From DATCVA01 sp036567205 (lineage in GTDB: Bacteria > Pseudomonadota > Gammaproteobacteria > Burkholderiales > Burkholderiaceae_B): 8,901 nt of DNA. Position numbers and translations under genes: made by a program. The stretch spans positions 1 through 8,901 of the forward strand of contig DATCVA010000173.1 of the NCBI GenBank assembly GCA_036567205.1, read 5' to 3'. This document shows, piece by piece, positions 5,764-8,901 of the stretch (position 1 is its first letter; every line of letters begins with the position of its first letter). The notes under the pieces were generated by a model. It was not told the DNA's origin and searched no databases. It saw nothing but the letters and a program-made list of their open reading frames with translations.

Positions 5764-5885
5764 TAATTTCGTTTCCAGATCGTGAGCGCGAAGGCGAAGG
5801 ACAGACATTGCTTTTGCGCGGCTGGCGAAGCCGGCAACGTGTACGTTTGCGATAGAAATAAAATAAGCACGGAAGAGACAGAAAT
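5757..5885 (+). repeat. Leader repeat copy 2, upstream of the acyl-CoA synthetase gene (uninterrupted)
   Basis: This sequence is the paralogue of 4581-4785 without the inverted-repeat element. The junction reads CGTTTCC followed directly by AGATC (5770-5781), while copy 1 has CGTTTCC, the insertion, then GGATC. The similarity continues through GAGCGCGAA (5784-5792), TTGCTTTTG (5808-5816) and the strongly conserved block 5835-5866, with a 1-nt length difference between the last two. A local hairpin GGCT-GGCGA-AGCC (5820-5832) lies in the less conserved middle. No small ORF stands out. Confidence 0.65.
5835..5866 (+). promoter_or_regulatory. Conserved leader block, copy 2, with AACGT-GT-ACGTT palindrome
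   Basis: It matches 4731-4762 at 27 of 32 bases and ends 19 nt before the ATG at 5886. AACGTGTACGTT (5836-5847) is a perfect inverted repeat of 5-bp arms around GT, a plausible operator half-site pair. Conservation of this spot in both leaders, while the surrounding GC-rich part has drifted, hints at a bound regulator. No regulator gene is in the window. Confidence 0.5.
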
Positions 5886-8066
5886 ATGAACAGTTTGAAT
5901 TCACTTTTTAATCCGGCCGGTATTGCAGTAGTAGGCGCGTCCGAGAAGGTTACTAAAATTCGCGGACGCCTGCTCAAGCTATTGATTGACGGCGGCTATC
6001 AGGGAAAAATTTACCCGGTCAACCCCAGCAGCGCTGTAATACAGGGACTGCCCGCTTATCCGAACGTGACTGCGCTGCCCGAGGTGGTGGATCTGGCGCT
6101 GATTGCTGTTCCTGCAGAACAAGTCATGACGGTGCTGGAAGAATGCGCCGCCAAGGGTATCAAGTCCGCTGCCATTTTCAGTGCGGGGTCGGGTCTGGAG
6201 CCAATCGGTTCCCGCTTGCAGGACAAGGTTGCTGAGTTCTCCCAACGCACCGGAATGCGGGTGCTCGGGCCAAACGCCGAAGGGTTTATCGACACTCTCA
6301 AGGGTGTCATTGCAACGTTCAGCCCTACCATGCAGATGAATCCGCCGGTTAAGGCTCAGGGGCCTAAACAGGGCTACGTCAGTATCGTCTCGCAGTCGGG
6401 CGCCATGGCTTTTGCCATGTACAGCCGGGCGTGCGTCGATTATTTGCCGGTAAGCCATCTTGTCTCGACCGGAAACGAGGCCGACATCGAGTGCGCTGAA
6501 GTAATCGATTATCTAATCGACGAGGGCTCTTCCAAAGCCATATTGTTGTTTCTTGAAGGGGTGAAGAACCCCGCGCGCTTTGTTGAGGTGGCCCAAAAAG
6601 CCGCCCAAGCGGGCGTCGCGATCATCGTGGCTAAAGTGGGCAAGTCCACGGCGGGGCAGCGTGCCACCGTGTCGCATACGGCCCACCTGGCTGGTTCCGA
6701 TATGGCGTATGACGCGGTCTTTTCCAAGTACGGCGTAATTCGCGCCGATGACCCTGAAGAAATGATTGCACTGGCATCGGTGGTAAGCGCGGGCGCGGTG
6801 CCGAAAGGCAAGCGGGTTGCCATTATTACGACTTCCGGCGGGGCCGGAGGCTGGGCCGCCGATATTTGTGAAGAAGCCGGGCTAAGCGTGCCCGAATTGC
6901 ATCCGGACTTCAAAGAGCACTTGCGGGGAATCATTCCTGACTATGGCTCTGCCGAAAATCCGGTGGATGTGACCGCATCGGTCGTGGAGGATGGCGGGGC
7001 CACTTTATTGGCCATTCTGAAAGAGGTGTCCGTTATCGACGGCATCGATATTGGCCTGGTCATTGTGTCGCTGGTTGCGCCCGAACGCCTGGCCCAGATC
7101 GAAACAGGGCTTAATTCTGTTTTGTTGAATAGTTCACGACCCATGCTGTTTCATTCGCCAGGCGCGCCTCACGACAGCGCCAAGCGCATTCTTATGCACG
7201 CGGGCAGCGCCCAGCTTAATTTGCCGGTTTTTGCCCGGTCCATGCGCAAGCTTGCCGAATACAGCGAGTTTCAGGCGCGGCTTAAACAAAAGTCAGTTGA
7301 ACCAGTCAGGCTGGGCGTACCGGCACGCACCGTGGCGTATCGCCCTGAAATGCTTGCCGACACGGACGCACTGCTGGATGCTTATGGCATTTCGCGTCCG
7401 GCCGAGGCTTTAGTGACTTCGGCTGCGCAGGCGGTTGCGCAGGCCCGGCGCATAGGGTATCCGGTTGCGTTGAAAGTAATATCGGACAAGGTCCCTCATA
7501 AAACCGAAGCCGGCGCCCTGGCACTGTCGTTATCGACCGGCGAGCAAGTGGCTCAGGCATTCGAGCAAGTCATCACGAATGCCCGCAACTATGTCAATGA
7601 TCCGTCCATCGATACGGTGCTCGTGCAAAAAATGATGCCGCCCGGGCGCGAACTGATGGTCGGCGGCATGATGGACGCCGATTTCGGACCGATGATTATG
7701 CTGGGTTTCGGCGGTATTTACGTCGAGATATTGCGCGACGTCACACTGGCTTCGGCGCCTTTGACCCTTGACGAGGCCCATGCCATGATCGATAGTTTAA
7801 AGGGCAGCAGCTTGTTGCACGGTGCGCGCGGCGAAGCGCCATCCGACATTGGCGCGCTGGCTCAAATGCTGGTTGCGACCTCGCAGTTATTGAAAGATGC
7901 TGAACATGATATCGACGAGCTTGATTTCAATCCGGTCATTGTTTACCCCGAAGGCCAGGGTGTTGCTGTCGTCGATAGCCTGATTGTTAAAACAGCTGCC
8001 GGACATGACGAGGCATCGCCTAACTGTCATGAACAAACCAAAGTCATCGCAAATAGCCGGAGATAA
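5886..8066 (+). CDS. ADP-forming (NDP-forming) acyl-CoA synthetase, fused alpha-beta type
   Basis: This 726-residue enzyme has the acyl-CoA synthetase (NDP-forming) layout related to succinyl-CoA synthetase and acetate-CoA ligase (ADP-forming). A Rossmann CoA-binding domain at about 1-135 contains GIAVVGAS and ends in GPNAEGF. The succinyl-CoA ligase-like domains at about 150-470 carry SQSGAM (169-174) and the phospho-histidine site SHTAHLAGSD with His264. A C-terminal ATP-grasp domain runs from about 492 to 720, with HKTEAGA (538-544), the GGMMDADFGPMIMLGFGG segment, and ELDFNPV with Asp680 and Asn682. It would make an acyl-CoA from a free acid with ATP giving ADP and phosphate, so it is the likely activating step. 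The usual GPNC motif has Ala in place of Cys. Purine-rich GGAAGAG precedes the ATG. The substrate is not predictable; feruloyl- and other aryl/acyl-CoA ligases share this fold. The stop lies 2 nt before the next ATG. Confidence 0.92.
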   Translation: MNSLNSLFNPAGIAVVGASEKVTKIRGRLLKLLIDGGYQGKIYPVNPSSAVIQGLPAYPNVTALPEVVDLALIAVPAEQVMTVLEECAAKGIKSAAIFSAGSGLEPIGSRLQDKVAEFSQRTGMRVLGPNAEGFIDTLKGVIATFSPTMQMNPPVKAQGPKQGYVSIVSQSGAMAFAMYSRACVDYLPVSHLVSTGNEADIECAEVIDYLIDEGSSKAILLFLEGVKNPARFVEVAQKAAQAGVAIIVAKVGKSTAGQRATVSHTAHLAGSDMAYDAVFSKYGVIRADDPEEMIALASVVSAGAVPKGKRVAIITTSGGAGGWAADICEEAGLSVPELHPDFKEHLRGIIPDYGSAENPVDVTASVVEDGGATLLAILKEVSVIDGIDIGLVIVSLVAPERLAQIETGLNSVLLNSSRPMLFHSPGAPHDSAKRILMHAGSAQLNLPVFARSMRKLAEYSEFQARLKQKSVEPVRLGVPARTVAYRPEMLADTDALLDAYGISRPAEALVTSAAQAVAQARRIGYPVALKVISDKVPHKTEAGALALSLSTGEQVAQAFEQVITNARNYVNDPSIDTVLVQKMMPPGRELMVGGMMDADFGPMIMLGFGGIYVEILRDVTLASAPLTLDEAHAMIDSLKGSSLLHGARGEAPSDIGALAQMLVATSQLLKDAEHDIDELDFNPVIVYPEGQGVAVVDSLIVKTAAGHDEASPNCHEQTKVIANSRR

Positions 8067-8068
8067 AA

Positions 8069-8845
8069 ATGGCCGATATTGAATGGACCCAGGAAGGGGC
8101 GATTGCAAGAATCAAGATCAATCGTCCTGACCGAAAGAACGCACTGGGCGGCGACATGCGGGCACAGCTGGCCGACGCCTTTGATCGCGCCAATAAAGAC
8201 AAATCGGTACGCGTGGTGATGCTTGAAGGCGAAGGGGAATGTTTCTGCGCGGGGGCGGATGTTTCGGGCATGGGCCACTTAAGCATTGTGGACTCGCGTG
8301 CCCGTCTGCAAGCGCATACGCATCTGATGATCAAAAAGCTATATTCCATTGAAAAGCCGGTCATTGCGGTAGTGCGCGGTCCGGCCGTGGGCATGGGGCT
8401 GTCCATGGTTCTGGCCTGCGATTTGACCATCGCCAGCGATAACGCGCGTTTTTCATGCATTTTTGCGCGTCGGGGCCTTGCGCCCGACACAGGCGCCGCA
8501 TTTTTGCTAAGCCGGGTGATTGGCCACGCCAAAGCGAAAGAGCTGATATTTACGACTCGCTTCTTTTCAGCGGCTGAAGCCAAGCAGCTGGACATCATCA
8601 CCGAAGTGGTCCCCGACGCCGAGCTTGAGCAGCATGCTTTGGACTATGCCGGCAAGCTGGCGAAGCAGCCGACATTTGCCCTGGGAATGGCCAAGAAAAT
8701 GCTGCAGTTTTCGTTGTCGCCCAGTTTTGACCAGTTTCTGGAGTACGAGGCCTTGATTCAACCCCTTATCCATTGCACCGGCGATTATCAGGAAGGGATT
8801 GATTCGTTCAAGGAAAAACGCGAGGCGAATTTCGTAGGTTATTAA
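8069..8845 (+). CDS. Crotonase-fold enoyl-CoA hydratase/isomerase family protein
   Basis: The 258-residue product has normal crotonase length. The oxyanion-hole motifs are CFCAGADVSGMG (58-69) and GPAVGMGLSMVLACD (104-118), so CoA-thioester binding is expected. The two glutamates used by classical hydratases are absent. Ser112 stands where rat mitochondrial hydratase has Glu144, and Phe132 where it has Glu164. Instead LAPDTGA places Asp140 in the position of the catalytic Asp of PaaG-type isomerases. An enoyl-CoA isomerase, or another crotonase chemistry, is therefore more likely than simple hydration. That is consistent with the MaoC protein in the cluster already providing hydratase activity. 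The ATG at 8069 follows GGAG (8059-8062) at 6 nt and lies 2 nt after the ligase stop, so the two are co-transcribed. The frame is intact to TAA at 8843-8845. Confidence 0.9.
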   Translation: MADIEWTQEGAIARIKINRPDRKNALGGDMRAQLADAFDRANKDKSVRVVMLEGEGECFCAGADVSGMGHLSIVDSRARLQAHTHLMIKKLYSIEKPVIAVVRGPAVGMGLSMVLACDLTIASDNARFSCIFARRGLAPDTGAAFLLSRVIGHAKAKELIFTTRFFSAAEAKQLDIITEVVPDAELEQHALDYAGKLAKQPTFALGMAKKMLQFSLSPSFDQFLEYEALIQPLIHCTGDYQEGIDSFKEKREANFVGY

Positions 8846-8864
8846 GGATCTAAAGAATCCTTTT
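8844..8864 (+). terminator. Weak hairpin with T-run at the end of the crotonase gene
   Basis: AAGGAT (8844-8849) pairs with ATCCTT (8857-8862) around a 7-nt loop, and the second arm runs into TTTT (8861-8864). The stem is short and AT-rich and includes the last two bases of the stop codon, so it would be a weak terminator at best. Confidence 0.3.
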
Positions 8865-8883
8865 GTCAGCTTTGGTCAGGTAT

Positions 8884-8901
8884 AAAAAAGGCAGGCGCCT
8901 T
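8884..8901. terminator. Likely intrinsic (possibly bidirectional) terminator cut by the window end
   Basis: A run of six A (8884-8889) leads into GGC-AGGC-GCC, with AAGGC (8888-8892) pairing with GCCTT (8897-8901). If the sequence beyond 8901 continues with T, this is a classical A-tract/stem/U-tract terminator, about 40 bp after the crotonase stop. The deciding bases lie outside the window. Confidence 0.45.

Noticed and set aside
8044..8601. Minus-strand open frame of 185 codons over the crotonase gene
   Set aside because: It is fully antisense to a clear gene, has no family motif and is typical of a shadow frame.

Overview
The window holds eight complete plus-strand genes and probably the tail of a ninth, with no credible minus-strand gene. 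It reads as a catabolic (degradative) CoA-thioester cluster from a betaproteobacterium, most likely Burkholderiales of the Alcaligenaceae type. The main pointers are the Bug-type (TctC) solute receptor, a family greatly expanded in that group, the moderately GC-rich coding sequence, and an IS5-like repeat remnant. The taxonomic call is inference. No rRNA, tRNA, CRISPR array or intact transposase is visible.

Layout. Positions 1-78 are probably the last 25 codons of an upstream gene. Positions 101-4558 form one tight, probably polycistronic block: a periplasmic Bug receptor (101-1087), an SDR resembling the dehydrogenase domain of multifunctional enzyme type 2 (1121-2053), a MaoC-type hydratase 2 (2113-2979), a DUF35 zinc-ribbon/OB-fold protein (2979-3386) and a thiolase-superfamily protein (3383-4558). 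The last three overlap by 1 and 4 nt, so they are probably translationally coupled. A 227-bp gap (4559-4785) holds a hairpin, a short IS5-like inverted-repeat element and a leader. A nitronate monooxygenase-like flavoprotein follows (4786-5736). A second gap (5737-5885) holds a dyad and a second copy of the same leader. The last block is an ADP-forming acyl-CoA synthetase (5886-8066) and a crotonase-fold protein (8069-8845), ending in candidate terminators.

How the genes may work together. The Bug receptor would capture an organic acid outside the inner membrane, and the ADP-forming ligase would make its CoA thioester. The crotonase and the MaoC protein would isomerise and hydrate the enoyl-CoA, and the SDR would oxidise the 3-hydroxyacyl-CoA. 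The DUF35/thiolase-like pair would then cleave the chain. No acyl-CoA dehydrogenase is present; the NMO-like flavoprotein is the only flavin redox enzyme in view. The substrate cannot be read from the sequence.

Three points deserve most attention. The thiolase-like protein has no cysteine at the usual nucleophile position and sits beside a DUF35 partner, which leaves a retro-aldolase or an atypical thiolase open. The leaders before the NMO-like gene and the CoA-ligase gene are copies of each other. One leader copy carries a roughly 66-70 bp IS5-like insertion, and the other copy serves as its empty site.
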